This document shows, one piece after another, positions 1 through 8,330 of a stretch of 64,000 nt of DNA. The notes under the pieces were generated by a model. That model made no database searches. It saw only the letters and a program-made list of their open reading frames with translations, and was not told the origin of the DNA. This stretch comes from Gammaproteobacteria bacterium. GTDB lineage: Bacteria > Pseudomonadota > Gammaproteobacteria > Pseudomonadales > Moraxellaceae. The DNA is taken from the NCBI GenBank assembly GCA_028868515.1, contig JAGWUI010000014.1, positions 16,043 through 80,042 on the forward strand, read 5' to 3'. Within the stretch, counting starts at the first letter, position 1. The number at the start of each line of letters is the position of its first letter. The position numbers and the translations under genes are program-made.

Positions 1-333
1 GGGTACGAATAAATTTGGCGATACACACGCAAGCTTGACGACATGATCGCCATCGGCTTGAGAGATTGACTTCGCCAATGGCTCGTGCTGATCCTTATGC
101 CCTAGATGATGAATGATCAATGAATCATTGATCTCATCTAATATGATTTCAGCCCTAGGTTCCTGTAATTGGAGTTGATGTACTTGCAACACATTGGTCA
201 CGCAGGTCGATACATTGGCGACACAAGTCGATGCCCACAGATAACTAAGTAGGCATAACATCTGTACAACCATGCGGGACACCAAGATCATTGGGGAAAT
301 GCCTTTATTTTGAGCAAAATCTTGATAATACAT
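1..333 (-). CDS. Secreted protein of unknown function, 3' end cut by window edge
   Basis: An open frame of 111 codons runs from an ATG at 333 to the window edge with no stop, so the C-terminus is missing. The N-terminus has a hydrophobic stretch (about residues 15-38) that looks like a signal peptide, followed by a Gln/His-containing segment with HHLGHKDQHE. I do not recognise the family. The position beside metal-resistance genes and the His content suggest a periplasmic metal-linked protein; a CzcI-like small protein is one possibility but nothing decisive is visible. Confidence 0.5.
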   Translation of the reverse strand, partial: MYYQDFAQNKGISPMILVSRMVVQMLCLLSYLWASTCVANVSTCVTNVLQVHQLQLQEPRAEIILDEINDSLIIHHLGHKDQHEPLAKSISQADGDHVVKLACVSPNLFVP

Positions 334-522
334 TCTACGGTAACTCGTAAGGTGCGTGGTAGATAATTATCGTAACCATTTTAATAACTCCAGCAGTCGA
401 TATAATTCGATTAATATATTGTCTAATCAATAAGCTGCATGAAATTTTCAACATTACCACAGTGAACTTTAGATATGACCAATCTGTCAAAATATCTCCA
501 CAATATGCTTTGCTTTGTGGAG

Positions 523-1116
523 TTATTTTTGACAGGAGGGTGTAGTTAGAACATCCTGCCTAGCACCATCATCTAAAACTTTTTGTATTCTGATTTGACA
601 GCTTGTAAAGCGCGCTGAGGGTAGCGTTCTACCATGCCATACCGCAGATGAGACAACATCCACCGAATACTTGCTATTTGGTTCGGGTGAAAACAGAACT
701 TCTTTCGGGGTGCAGCTCAGGGTGTAATGTAGCCATGGTTTTGTGCCAATACTTGCTTTAATGGCAACTTGTTTTTGACTCGGAACCTTGATCATAATCG
801 CGTTGGGGTAATGGCCGTGATTTTCAAGATCATGGCCGAGTACGGTGCCAACGTTCTGAAAACTTTTACATTCTTTTCCATCAGTTACACTGATTCTAAA
901 AGTTCTAAAAGCAGCATAATCTTTATGCTGAATAACATGGTTTGCATCATCCATTACGCTATATTGATTCACCTGACTCTGATCACCAAACAAAAGAGAA
1001 GGATCTGTGTCTGACGATGATTTGTATGTATACGGAGAGATGCAGCCTGAAAGGCTGAGTATGATGGGAATAGATATGAATAGAAGTATAGTATTCGTGA
1101 GGTCTTTTTGCATCAT
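523..1116 (-). CDS. Putative lipoprotein of unknown function
   Basis: A 197-residue protein with a short basic N-terminus, a hydrophobic core and the lipobox LSGC around residue 25, so it is probably lipidated and anchored in the envelope. The remainder has scattered Cys (ECKS, LSCT, SCQI, PSCQK) and no domain I can name. A GGAG sequence lies about seven bases before the ATG. It stands between the truncated secreted protein and the cation ATPase on the same strand, with gaps of about 190 and 85 bases, so an operon is not evident. Function unknown. Confidence 0.6.
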   Translation of the reverse strand: MMQKDLTNTILLFISIPIILSLSGCISPYTYKSSSDTDPSLLFGDQSQVNQYSVMDDANHVIQHKDYAAFRTFRISVTDGKECKSFQNVGTVLGHDLENHGHYPNAIMIKVPSQKQVAIKASIGTKPWLHYTLSCTPKEVLFSPEPNSKYSVDVVSSAVWHGRTLPSARFTSCQIRIQKVLDDGARQDVLTTPSCQK

Positions 1117-1201
1117 TGATCATCTCCATGTTGAGTTTGATTTATTGTGTTAATAAATCGTTTTACACATTTGTGGCATTCATATTAAAAGTCGGCGACT
1201 A

Positions 1202-3559
1202 TTAATATGTTCGGTTAACAATCTGATCCGCATGAGTATTCAACAATCTTAATCCATTAAACACCACTAATAAACTGGCACCCATATCCGCAAACACTGC
1301 CATCCAAAGGGTTGCGTGACCACTGAGTGCCAATACCAGAAATACCACCTTGATCCCTAAAGCCAACGTAATATTCTGCTTCAGAATACGTCCTGTACGA
1401 TGGCTTAATGAAATGAAGTCAGCGATTTTACGGGGGTCATCATCCATGATGGCAACATCCGCTGTTTCTAATGCAGTTGCCGTACCTGCTGCGCCCATCG
1501 CAATACCAATATCAGCACGCGCAAGCGCAGGTGCATCATTGACGCCATCACCCACCATACCGACTGCACCGTATTGAGTCTTAAGCTCTGCTACCGCAGT
1601 TTGTTTATCTTCAGGGAGTAGATTGCCACGAGCATCCTCAATCCCAATTTCTCCTGCAATGGATTGAGCCGTTGCCATATTGTCGCCAGTGAGCATGACC
1701 GAATGTACGCCCAATGCTTTAAGCGCAGCAATGGCTTGGATGCTCTCAGCTCTAATCGTATCCGCGACTGCAAAAATGGCGACAGGGTGCGTCCCTGAGC
1801 ACAAGACAATGACGGTTTTACCTGCATTTTCCAGTGCGAATAACCGAGACTCTAATTCAGGTGAGCAAACGCCTAATTCTTCAACCAGATAATGATTGCC
1901 TAAATGCCAGTTTTGACCTGCAACGCTACCTTTGACACCCCGTCCATGAAGTACAGCAAAATCATCAACTGGGAGAGTTTTGGCCGTAGGTTGACGATCC
2001 TTCCAGCCCATTACCAGTGCCTTTGCCACGGGGTGTGTGCTGTTTTCATCAAGACTTGCTGCAATTAATAATGCCTGATCAATCGCCATATCTGACACAG
2101 TAAAGGCATCAGTCAATACAGGTTTGCCTTGCGTGAGTGTTCCCGTTTTATCCAGTGCAACCGCTTTTAATAACCGTCCGCCTTCAAGATAAGCGCCACC
2201 CTTAATGAGAATCCCGTGTCTCGCCGCAGCCGCAAGTCCACTGACCACAGTAATCGGTGTTGAGATCACTAAGGCACATGGGCAGGCGATGACCAGTAAT
2301 ACCAAGGCTTCATACAGCCAGCTACTCCATGTCCCACCCATAAGTAGTGGGCCAAGTATGGCGACTGCCGCTGCAAGGATCACGACCGCTGGAGTGTAGT
2401 AATGTGCGAATTGATCAACAAAACGTTGAGTTGGAGCACGTTGTGATTGTGCATTTTGAATCGCAGTAGCGATCCGAGCCAAGGTGCTTTCACCCACTGT
2501 GGCAGTAACAATAGCTTCCACGATGCCATCCGTTACGATGCTCCCAGCATAGAGAGGATCACCACTTTGTTTGTCCACAGGTAGACTTTCACCCGTAATT
2601 GGCGCCTGATTTAGTGCAGCACGACCAAAACTCACCTGCGCATCTAATGGTACGCGCGCTCCAGTACGCACACGGATTAAGCTTCCAAGCGTCACCTGTA
2701 CAACGGGTAGCTCTTGCCATATCTCACCTTGTTTAACTTCAGCGGTTTCTGGTGCTAGAGCTGTTAATGATTTAATCGCATGACGCGCGCGTTCCAGTGA
2801 CAGGGCTTCAATTGCCTCAGCAACTGCAAACAAAAAGACCACCATTGCCGCTTCAGGCCATTTTCCAATCACCATCGCCCCCGCAACCGCAATGGACATC
2901 AGAAAATAGATGTTCATGGTGAAATTACTAAGGGCAATCCAGCCTTTCTTCAGGATGGGCAATCCTATACTGAAGATGGACACACAAGCGATCAGCAAGA
3001 TATACCAACTGGTATCTTGTCCCGTTAGCCATGCAAGGATTTCGGCAGCTAATGCAGCAATACCGCTCACGGCAAGTAAGATTTTCTTTTTAGTATCCAG
3101 TGCAGGCATAACTGGCACGGAGCTGACGCCAGCATCCAGCAATTGCGGTGCCATATCGATGGCTTTCAGTGCTTTGGCAATGACAAGGTCATCATCAAGC
3201 TGGTGGTAGACCGTTAGTTCTCGATCCAGTAGATTGAAATCCAGCTTCTTGATGCCTGACATCGCTTCAAGCTTATTCCTAATCAGTCGCTCTTCCGTTG
3301 GACAATCCATGTTGTCGATGCGGTAACGTACTGAATGTGCATCCGCAGGGACTTCAACAGGATCAGATTTTGATTCTGTTGTACCGCTGTGCTCGTGACT
3401 ACAACAATCGGTATGTGCAGGGGATTCGATCTTCTTGAGAATAACAATGGGCTTAGCGACTGGCGTATGGCAAGCGGTGCTGCTACAGCATGAGTCTTTT
3501 TTGGACTCAGTGGATGAGGCGAGCGTTTCTTCTTTGTGGTCATGTTCATGCATGATCAT
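1202..3559 (-). CDS. cadA: Heavy-metal P1B-type ATPase (Zn/Cd/Pb exporter)
   Basis: An inner-membrane pump that uses ATP to export divalent soft metals such as zinc, cadmium or lead. The N-terminus is rich in Cys and His (DSCCSSTACH, DCCSHEH) and is followed by an HMA domain with MDCPTEE in place of the copper-type CxxC, which fits ZntA/CadA-type pumps. Further on are the membrane CPC motif (VIACPCALV, about residue 425), the phosphorylated Asp in DKTGTLTQGK (about 470) and GDGVNDAPALA (about 670). The frame is open up to 3604, but the MerR-type promoter at 3585-3615 would start transcription near 3578, so I place the start at the ATG at 3559 (or 3553). It is divergent from its likely regulator at 3637. 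The exact metal cannot be read from sequence. Confidence 0.93.
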   Translation of the reverse strand: MIMHEHDHKEETLASSTESKKDSCCSSTACHTPVAKPIVILKKIESPAHTDCCSHEHSGTTESKSDPVEVPADAHSVRYRIDNMDCPTEERLIRNKLEAMSGIKKLDFNLLDRELTVYHQLDDDLVIAKALKAIDMAPQLLDAGVSSVPVMPALDTKKKILLAVSGIAALAAEILAWLTGQDTSWYILLIACVSIFSIGLPILKKGWIALSNFTMNIYFLMSIAVAGAMVIGKWPEAAMVVFLFAVAEAIEALSLERARHAIKSLTALAPETAEVKQGEIWQELPVVQVTLGSLIRVRTGARVPLDAQVSFGRAALNQAPITGESLPVDKQSGDPLYAGSIVTDGIVEAIVTATVGESTLARIATAIQNAQSQRAPTQRFVDQFAHYYTPAVVILAAAVAILGPLLMGGTWSSWLYEALVLLVIACPCALVISTPITVVSGLAAAARHGILIKGGAYLEGGRLLKAVALDKTGTLTQGKPVLTDAFTVSDMAIDQALLIAASLDENSTHPVAKALVMGWKDRQPTAKTLPVDDFAVLHGRGVKGSVAGQNWHLGNHYLVEELGVCSPELESRLFALENAGKTVIVLCSGTHPVAIFAVADTIRAESIQAIAALKALGVHSVMLTGDNMATAQSIAGEIGIEDARGNLLPEDKQTAVAELKTQYGAVGMVGDGVNDAPALARADIGIAMGAAGTATALETADVAIMDDDPRKIADFISLSHRTGRILKQNITLALGIKVVFLVLALSGHATLWMAVFADMGASLLVVFNGLRLLNTHADQIVNRTY

Positions 3560-3584
3560 GGTCTCATTATTTGACAATACCCCC

Positions 3585-3615
3585 ATTAAACAGTCTATAG
3601 TCACTACAGGGTCAA
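3585..3615 (-). promoter_or_regulatory. MerR-type promoter/operator for the cation ATPase
   Basis: On the minus strand a -35 TTGACC (3610-3615) and a -10-like TTTAAT (3585-3590) are separated by 19 bases. This unusually long spacer contains the near-palindrome CTGTAGTGACTATAG. MerR-family activators bind such dyads and untwist the long spacer to activate transcription. It lies between the divergent regulator and ATPase genes. Confidence 0.82.
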
Positions 3616-3636
3616 GGATTTTCGAGGGGAATTATC

Positions 3637-4083
3637 ATGCGGATAGGCGAGCTTGCAAAACGTGCTCATTGTGATGTTGAAACGATTCGTTTTTATGAGC
3701 AGGACAATTTATTAGATGTCCCAGCGCGTGAAGCGAATGGCTATCGTCTTTATGCCGACAAACACCTAAAACAGCTTAAATTCATTCGCCATTGCCGCTC
3801 ATTGGATATGGGGTTGCCTGATGTTCGTAAACTACTTCAACTTCAGAGCAACCCAGAACTCGCTTGCGATGACATCAATGAGTTGATTGACTGTCAGATA
3901 ACGCGTATTCACCAAAAAGTCGAAGCACTCAGACTTCTTGAACAGCAGTTGCATTCGCTACGAGAGAGTTGTCATGACCATACTAAAATCCGCGACTGCG
4001 GTATTCTTAAGAATTTAGAACAAGCAGCGAAAGGTGAGAATTGCGATTGCCATGCTGAAGCTATCTTACAAGACGCCCGATAA
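3637..4083 (+). CDS. cadR: MerR-family metal-responsive regulator (CadR/PbrR type)
   Basis: A 148-residue DNA-binding activator. The N-terminal MerR helix-turn-helix is clear (MRIGELAKRAHCDVETIRFY), then a coiled-coil dimerisation helix, then Cys residues likely to bind metal: ELACDD near residue 80, ESCHDH near 112, RDCG near 120 and a CDCH tail. A Cys near position 77-80 plus a pair around 112-119 is the pattern of CadR/PbrR, which sense Cd, Pb or Zn. AGGGGA precedes the ATG. It is divergent from the ATPase, whose promoter it probably controls, and its 3' end overlaps the convergent Nramp-type gene by 18 bases. Confidence 0.88.
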   Translation: MRIGELAKRAHCDVETIRFYEQDNLLDVPAREANGYRLYADKHLKQLKFIRHCRSLDMGLPDVRKLLQLQSNPELACDDINELIDCQITRIHQKVEALRLLEQQLHSLRESCHDHTKIRDCGILKNLEQAAKGENCDCHAEAILQDAR

Positions 4084-5316
4084 CCCAGCATAAACACCAA
4101 AGCCAGCAGCTAACAGAACGACCAATGCAACAACGATTGCGTAGAATCCACTTAAACGATAAGGTTCTGGCAAGCGGCGTGCGAGTAGATATAAAAAGCC
4201 GAGTACAATTGGAAGCAGCAAGGCATTCATGACCTGTACACCCACACTTAGAGTTACCAAGTTGACACCAGATGCAACGAACAATCCGCCCAATATCAAC
4301 GATGCGGTAAAGATGCCATAAAACCAAGGGGCATCTTGTGGGGCGTGGTCTAATGAGTGATTGACACCCATAACCTCACCTAAGCTACGTGCGGCGGTCA
4401 GGGTCACGACGATTGTTGCTACTAATGCCGCCCCAATCATCCCCATTGCAAACATGAGCTTGCCAGAGCCTTCACCCAGAAATGGGGTCATTGCCTGAGC
4501 AATTTGCTGGACAGTATCGAGTGCCGCACCTGAATTTGATTTACCTAAAGTTGCTGCGGTAGCAATCAACACTGCCGCCATAATCACTTGAGTAATGATC
4601 GCACCAAAAGCGGTATCCCAGCGCGCAGCAGGAAGATCGGCTATTGTTAGCTTTTTCTCGACCACAGCTGATTGTTGATAAAATACCATCCACGGCATGA
4701 TCACCGCACCAATATTTGCTGCAACTAAGTAAAGATACTTTGGGTCTTTCCACGGAATAGAAAGCGATCCAGAGATCATTTCTGATGTATTTGGATGGGA
4801 TCGCCATGCCACAAATAGGAAGACCAGTTCAAATGCACCGATACACATGGCAATACGTTCGACAGACAGATAGGAGCCTGTATATGCCATCAGAATTAGT
4901 CCGCCCACAATGACGGAAATGGTGAGTGGAACAGGTATGCCATACATTAGCCCGACACCCGCTAATCCACTCAACTCTGTCAGCAATGCACCGACACAGG
5001 CAACGATCAAAGTTCCAACCGATAACATCGCCCACTTATGCCCGAAGTGTTGTTGAATCAAGCTGCCATGCCCTTTGCCCGACACGATACCCAATCGCAC
5101 AGTAAGCTCTTGTACAACAAATAAAATGGGGGCTAATATCAATTGCAGAAGGAGTAATTTATACCCCCATTGCGCGCCACTTTGTGCAGCCGTGATGATA
5201 CTTCCCGCATCAGTATCCGCCAACATAACGACCAAGCCCGGTCCAGCAATGGCGATGAAACGCAACCAGCGTGACCGCGAGGGGGTTGATGGAATACTTG
5301 AGGCGGTTTGAGTCAT
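4066..5316 (-). CDS. Nramp-family divalent metal transporter
   Basis: A polytopic inner-membrane transporter of about 416 residues with some eleven hydrophobic segments, expected to import a divalent metal such as Mn or Fe. The family pattern is visible in GPGLVVMLADTDAGSI (first membrane segment) and GAVIMPWMVFYQQS (sixth), but both signature motifs deviate: DPGN reads DAGS and MPH reads MPW. The metal-ligand Asp and Met appear to be kept. The frame could start at a TTG at 5331; I prefer the ATG at 5316, although neither has a strong ribosome site. A Fur-like box lies about 55 bases upstream. Substrate uncertain. Confidence 0.85.
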   Translation of the reverse strand: MTQTASSIPSTPSRSRWLRFIAIAGPGLVVMLADTDAGSIITAAQSGAQWGYKLLLLQLILAPILFVVQELTVRLGIVSGKGHGSLIQQHFGHKWAMLSVGTLIVACVGALLTELSGLAGVGLMYGIPVPLTISVIVGGLILMAYTGSYLSVERIAMCIGAFELVFLFVAWRSHPNTSEMISGSLSIPWKDPKYLYLVAANIGAVIMPWMVFYQQSAVVEKKLTIADLPAARWDTAFGAIITQVIMAAVLIATAATLGKSNSGAALDTVQQIAQAMTPFLGEGSGKLMFAMGMIGAALVATIVVTLTAARSLGEVMGVNHSLDHAPQDAPWFYGIFTASLILGGLFVASGVNLVTLSVGVQVMNALLLPIVLGFLYLLARRLPEPYRLSGFYAIVVALVVLLAAGFGVYAGLSGVL

Positions 5317-5369
5317 GGGGTAATTAGCCAATAAAAGGTTAGGCAGGGAAGCTAATTAAGAATACTATC

Positions 5370-5388
5370 GCAAATGAGAACTGTTATC
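5370..5388. promoter_or_regulatory. Possible Fur box upstream of the Nramp-type gene
   Basis: GCAAATGAGAACTGTTATC matches 13 of 19 positions of the Fur consensus palindrome GATAATGATAATCATTATC. Its place just upstream of an Nramp-type transporter fits iron-dependent repression. The match is only moderate. Confidence 0.4.
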
Positions 5389-5483
5389 AATGATGGTTTT
5401 TGTCTCTGTTATTATTTTGGAGGCGGACTTCTATCAGTAGTAAACAACTTAGATCAAGTTAGACGAACGAAAGCTAATTAGTC

Positions 5484-5510
5484 GCGCCAAGGTCTAATTA
5501 GACAAGGCGC
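5484..5510. repeat. 27-bp inverted repeat around a palindrome
   Basis: GCGCC and GGCGC flank the perfect 12-bp palindrome GTCTAATTAGAC, with AA on each side. It lies between the 3' end of a decayed cusF-like fragment and the Nramp promoter. There is no clear U-tract, so it could be an operator or a weak terminator. Confidence 0.5.
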
Positions 5511-5528
5511 AACTATTCAAGTCTAACG

Positions 5529-5722
5529 CTACTTGGCCAAAGCAATCGCCGTCACGATCTCCTTAGTGCCTTCAGATTTGAGTTCAAAAGTCACTTTCTG
5601 ACCTACTTTTAAGCCGTCAAGCAGCATCGGAGCAGTCACTTTAAACTCATGCTCATCGGCGGCCAGTTCAACTCTTTGATTGCCTGATGGTTCAACGTAG
5701 TCATATGACCCGAAAGTTTCTA
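5529..5722 (-). pseudogene. C-terminal remnant of a cusF-like gene (frameshifted)
   Basis: The 3' part encodes a segment ending LLDGLKVGQKVTFELK, nearly the same as the C-terminus of the CusF-like protein at 8331-8777. Just upstream a different frame encodes LNHQAIKELNWPPMSM, which matches the metal-binding strand LNHQAIKALNWPAMKM of that protein. The two parts are out of frame around 5650-5660, consistent with loss of one base. No 5' half is present. I read it as the tail of a lost gene, not a functional 69-residue protein. Confidence 0.75.
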
Positions 5723-5968
5723 GTCGACTTTCATGCAATCCATATTAGACATAGATTGTGGGTCTGACATGTTCATGGACATCATCATGGATGATGTCGC
5801 AGGCATCGCCATTTCATCAGTGTTAATCTGCATTTGTTGCATTTGTTGCATTTGTTGCATTTGTTGCATTGAACATGGATTATCGACTGGCATTGCCACC
5901 ACTGCCGATCCTACGGTGAGGATAGAAAGCGACAAAAAGAATGTGAAAATCAGTCGTAGGGTACGCAT
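5720..5968 (-). pseudogene. Truncated copy of the cus operon leader gene
   Basis: An 82-codon frame starting MRTLRLIFTFFLSLSILTVG is closely similar to the start of the 139-residue leader protein at 15587-16006, including the signal peptide, the NPCSMQQM stretch and the MDCMK motif. It stops right after MDCMK, where sequence of a cusF-like gene begins, so the Cys-containing and C-terminal halves are missing. The upstream leader also resembles that of the intact gene (ACCAGCA..TTG, GGATG, ATA..ATAAA). It may still be translated into a secreted Met-rich peptide, but I call it a degenerate copy. Confidence 0.7.
5831..5869. repeat. Four copies of a 9-bp tandem repeat
   Basis: CATTTGTTG occurs four times in a row, encoding repeated Met-Gln-Gln in the truncated leader gene. 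Because nine is a multiple of three, slippage would change the length of the Met-Gln run without breaking the frame. Confidence 0.9.
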
Positions 5969-6057
5969 GCTTTATACTATTGACATCCTCAAAAATTAGC
6001 AACATGCTGGTAAAGTGAACTACAAATCACATAAGAATAAGATGCCGTTTAAAGCTT

Positions 6058-6660
6058 TTAGTATTTAACCCAGCCTTTATTTATCGGCAGTGCAAATAGC
6101 TTTCTATACAACGACTCAATAAAATCCATCAACGTCGCGCCAGCTTTCTGCCATAAAGAAACCACTATGCCATATCCCAAGAAAGTGACGCCGACGGCAC
6201 CTAATAGATCAAATGGAAAATGAGCACCGAGAAAAACACGCGACCATCCGACGAGAATGCCAATCAACATCAACGCGATCCCAAGCTTGAATAGTCGTTG
6301 AAAAATGAACGTCACTGCCAGCGCACTAAAAATAGTCATGTGATCACTTGGAAAAGATGAGTCCATCGCGTGAGCAATAAACGTATGACCCAAGCCAATC
6401 ATCGAAGGTCGAGGATGTTGCCAAGCCAGCCCGATAAGTTGATTCAAACCCAGTGAGATAAAGCACACGCAAAATGCCATCATTGCAACATGGCGAAGTT
6501 TTTCGCCACCCCAAAACCACATGACTAACAAGAGCAAAGGGATGCCGAATATGAAATCATCAGCAGCAATCGTTGCCGCTTGAATAACCCATGAAGGGGT
6601 ATTCAAGCTAGCGTTGATTTGCAAAAATAGTGACTGGTTGATGCGTTCGATGTGATCCAT
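6058..6660 (-). CDS. PAP2-superfamily membrane phosphatase
   Basis: About 200 residues with five or six membrane segments and the three PAP2 phosphatase signatures: QHPRPS, the PSDHM catalytic region and SRVFLGAHFPFD with the second catalytic His. Related enzymes dephosphorylate undecaprenyl diphosphate or other lipid phosphates at the outer face of the inner membrane (BcrC type). A TTG at 6672 is in frame, but the ATG at 6660 is more likely. It begins about 34 bases after the nickel/cobalt exporter stop on the same strand and may be co-transcribed. The link to metals is unclear. Confidence 0.8.
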   Translation of the reverse strand: MDHIERINQSLFLQINASLNTPSWVIQAATIAADDFIFGIPLLLLVMWFWGGEKLRHVAMMAFCVCFISLGLNQLIGLAWQHPRPSMIGLGHTFIAHAMDSSFPSDHMTIFSALAVTFIFQRLFKLGIALMLIGILVGWSRVFLGAHFPFDLLGAVGVTFLGYGIVVSLWQKAGATLMDFIESLYRKLFALPINKGWVKY

Positions 6661-6693
6661 TAAACAATCCAATAATTTTTAGTAGATACTGAG

Positions 6694-7827
6694 CTAGATC
6701 AATACCGCTAAGCCTTGATAGCCCATATAAAATCCGACCATTAAAATCAAAGCACCAGAAAAATAGGGGGCTTTACGGGCAAATTCACCAAAACCACTCC
6801 AACGTTTCGAGACATGCTTAACACTGAGTGCGGCCAAAACACCCGACATCACCATTGTCATTGCCAATCCAATACTAAAGCTGAGCACCAACGTAGCGCC
6901 GAGTGCGACTTTCTTCAGTTGAAGGCAGATCAACAATATCGTGATAGACGCAGGACATGGTATTAGCCCACCTGTGAGTCCAAACATCACAATTTGACCT
7001 GTCGTCACTTCTCGACTGGCGAAACGACGACGAATGTCATTCGCATGAGCAAGTTCATGCGGGTCTTGATACTCTGATCCTGAAATAAATAACTCTTCTG
7101 TCATGCTCGTACCATGATCATGGGAATGACCATGCTCAGTAAACTCGACATCGTAATCATGGCTATGATTCGCGTGCCCTAGACTCAGACGCGCTGTGAA
7201 TTGATGCGGTTCAGGAATTTCACGCTCAGACTCTATGTACCCGTCTCGATGGACAAAAGTGAAGAGTTGTTTACTACCATCGTCCCGCTCAGTTTCAATT
7301 CTAACCTCACTTGCAGGCCATACATGACCATGTTTATCTTCTTGATACAGACGAAAACGGGGTGGTACGCCCTCCTCAAAAACATCCAGTCGAACAACAC
7401 CATGACCTGTATCAATGCGCTTGCTTTCGTCATGATGATCGTGTGAGTGATCATCATCGTCATGAGAATGACCATGACCTGCAAGGTTCTGGTGACGCCA
7501 AGTACGCCACATCATCCAAAGCGCAATACTAATAATCAAAACCGCTGACGCAACTTGGAAATAAGGTTCAGTCGCTTCCGCATTCCAATTACGACCAAAA
7601 TACATGCCACCGAGCGCCACTAGCCAAACTATCGCCGTGTGTGAAAGCGTTGCAGATAAGCCTAATAAAACTGCTTGGCCGACTGTGCCACGAACTGCGA
7701 CGATAAACGCCGCCATCATGGTTTTAGAATGCCCCGGCTCAAGGCCATGTAGCCCACCCAGCAATATTGCACTGGGAATAAACAGCCAAGCATTACCTTG
7801 TTGTAAGAGAGTTGAGAATTCAGTCAT
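6694..7827 (-). CDS. rcnA: Nickel/cobalt efflux protein, RcnA/NicO family
   Basis: A 377-residue inner-membrane exporter of Ni and Co. The family pattern HGLEPGHSKTMMAA is near residues 27-40, and the C-terminal half has GGLIPCPASITILL. Between the membrane blocks lies a long His/Asp-rich loop (GHGHSHDDDDHSHDHH, then HANHSHDYD and EHGHSHDHG) that probably binds metal. The protein is longer than E. coli RcnA (about 274 residues), mostly because of this loop, which includes a segment of about 80 residues between two His clusters. It follows its likely repressor gene by eight bases, an obvious two-gene unit. Confidence 0.92.
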   Translation of the reverse strand: MTEFSTLLQQGNAWLFIPSAILLGGLHGLEPGHSKTMMAAFIVAVRGTVGQAVLLGLSATLSHTAIVWLVALGGMYFGRNWNAEATEPYFQVASAVLIISIALWMMWRTWRHQNLAGHGHSHDDDDHSHDHHDESKRIDTGHGVVRLDVFEEGVPPRFRLYQEDKHGHVWPASEVRIETERDDGSKQLFTFVHRDGYIESEREIPEPHQFTARLSLGHANHSHDYDVEFTEHGHSHDHGTSMTEELFISGSEYQDPHELAHANDIRRRFASREVTTGQIVMFGLTGGLIPCPASITILLICLQLKKVALGATLVLSFSIGLAMTMVMSGVLAALSVKHVSKRWSGFGEFARKAPYFSGALILMVGFYMGYQGLAVLI

Positions 7828-7835
7828 GGTGAGGT

Positions 7836-8102
7836 CTACAAGTATTTAGTGATTTGTTTAAATTCTTCAATCGATTCACTGGTTGGCGAACCATCTTTCA
7901 AAGCATGTTCAAGACAGTGGTCAATATGGTCATGCACCAAAGTTTTTTTGGCGTTGCTGATTGCGCCTTCAACCGCTTGTAGCTGCTGGGCAATATCAAT
8001 GCATGCGCGTCCTGCTTCGAGCATCGCAATGGTACTTTTTAAGTGACCTTCGGCTCGCTTCAGGCGTTTGATGATGTCGGGGTGTGATGTGTGTGTTGTC
8101 AT
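7836..8102 (-). CDS. rcnR: CsoR/RcnR-family metal-sensing repressor
   Basis: An 88-residue all-helical repressor of the CsoR/RcnR/FrmR family, without a helix-turn-helix. HPDIIKRLKRAEGHLKSTI is the typical first helix. Metal ligands can be placed at Cys34, His59 and Cys63, with His4 and His7 at the N-terminus. E. coli RcnR has His at the last position; Cys-His-Cys is the copper CsoR triad and is also found in the nickel sensor InrS. The neighbouring gene is a Ni/Co exporter, so nickel or cobalt sensing is most likely. The operator just upstream suggests autoregulation. Confidence 0.88.
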   Translation of the reverse strand: MTTHTSHPDIIKRLKRAEGHLKSTIAMLEAGRACIDIAQQLQAVEGAISNAKKTLVHDHIDHCLEHALKDGSPTSESIEEFKQITKYL

Positions 8103-8110
8103 AGAGAGTA

Positions 8111-8130
8111 TACTATCCCCCCCTATAGGA
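8111..8130. promoter_or_regulatory. CsoR/RcnR-type operator
   Basis: ACTATCCCCCCCTATAG is a run of seven C flanked by the inverted half-sites CTAT and ATAG. Operators of this repressor family are G/C tracts bordered by short AT-rich inverted repeats. It ends about ten bases before the repressor start codon, suited to blocking transcription of the repressor-exporter operon. Confidence 0.78.
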
Positions 8131-8330
8131 TGTGGTAAAGATATTTTTCTTCAAAATAAGATAAAGTTTGTTGTAAATACCGGATCAAAACTGAACCAAA
8201 GGCGATTCCGCTGTAATATAAAAAAATCGCCGAAGGCACTTGGGGTACGCTCGGCAATTTTGGCTAAGGTTGTTACTCCATAGGTTCTCCTTTGCAATCC
8301 TTATTAATCAAATTGGCAAATACCGAGAGA

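Noticed and set aside
8201..8231. Inverted repeat GGCGATT/AATCGCC as terminator of the cus operon
   Set aside because: The loop is 17 bases and the T-run is inside it, so it does not fit a standard terminator.
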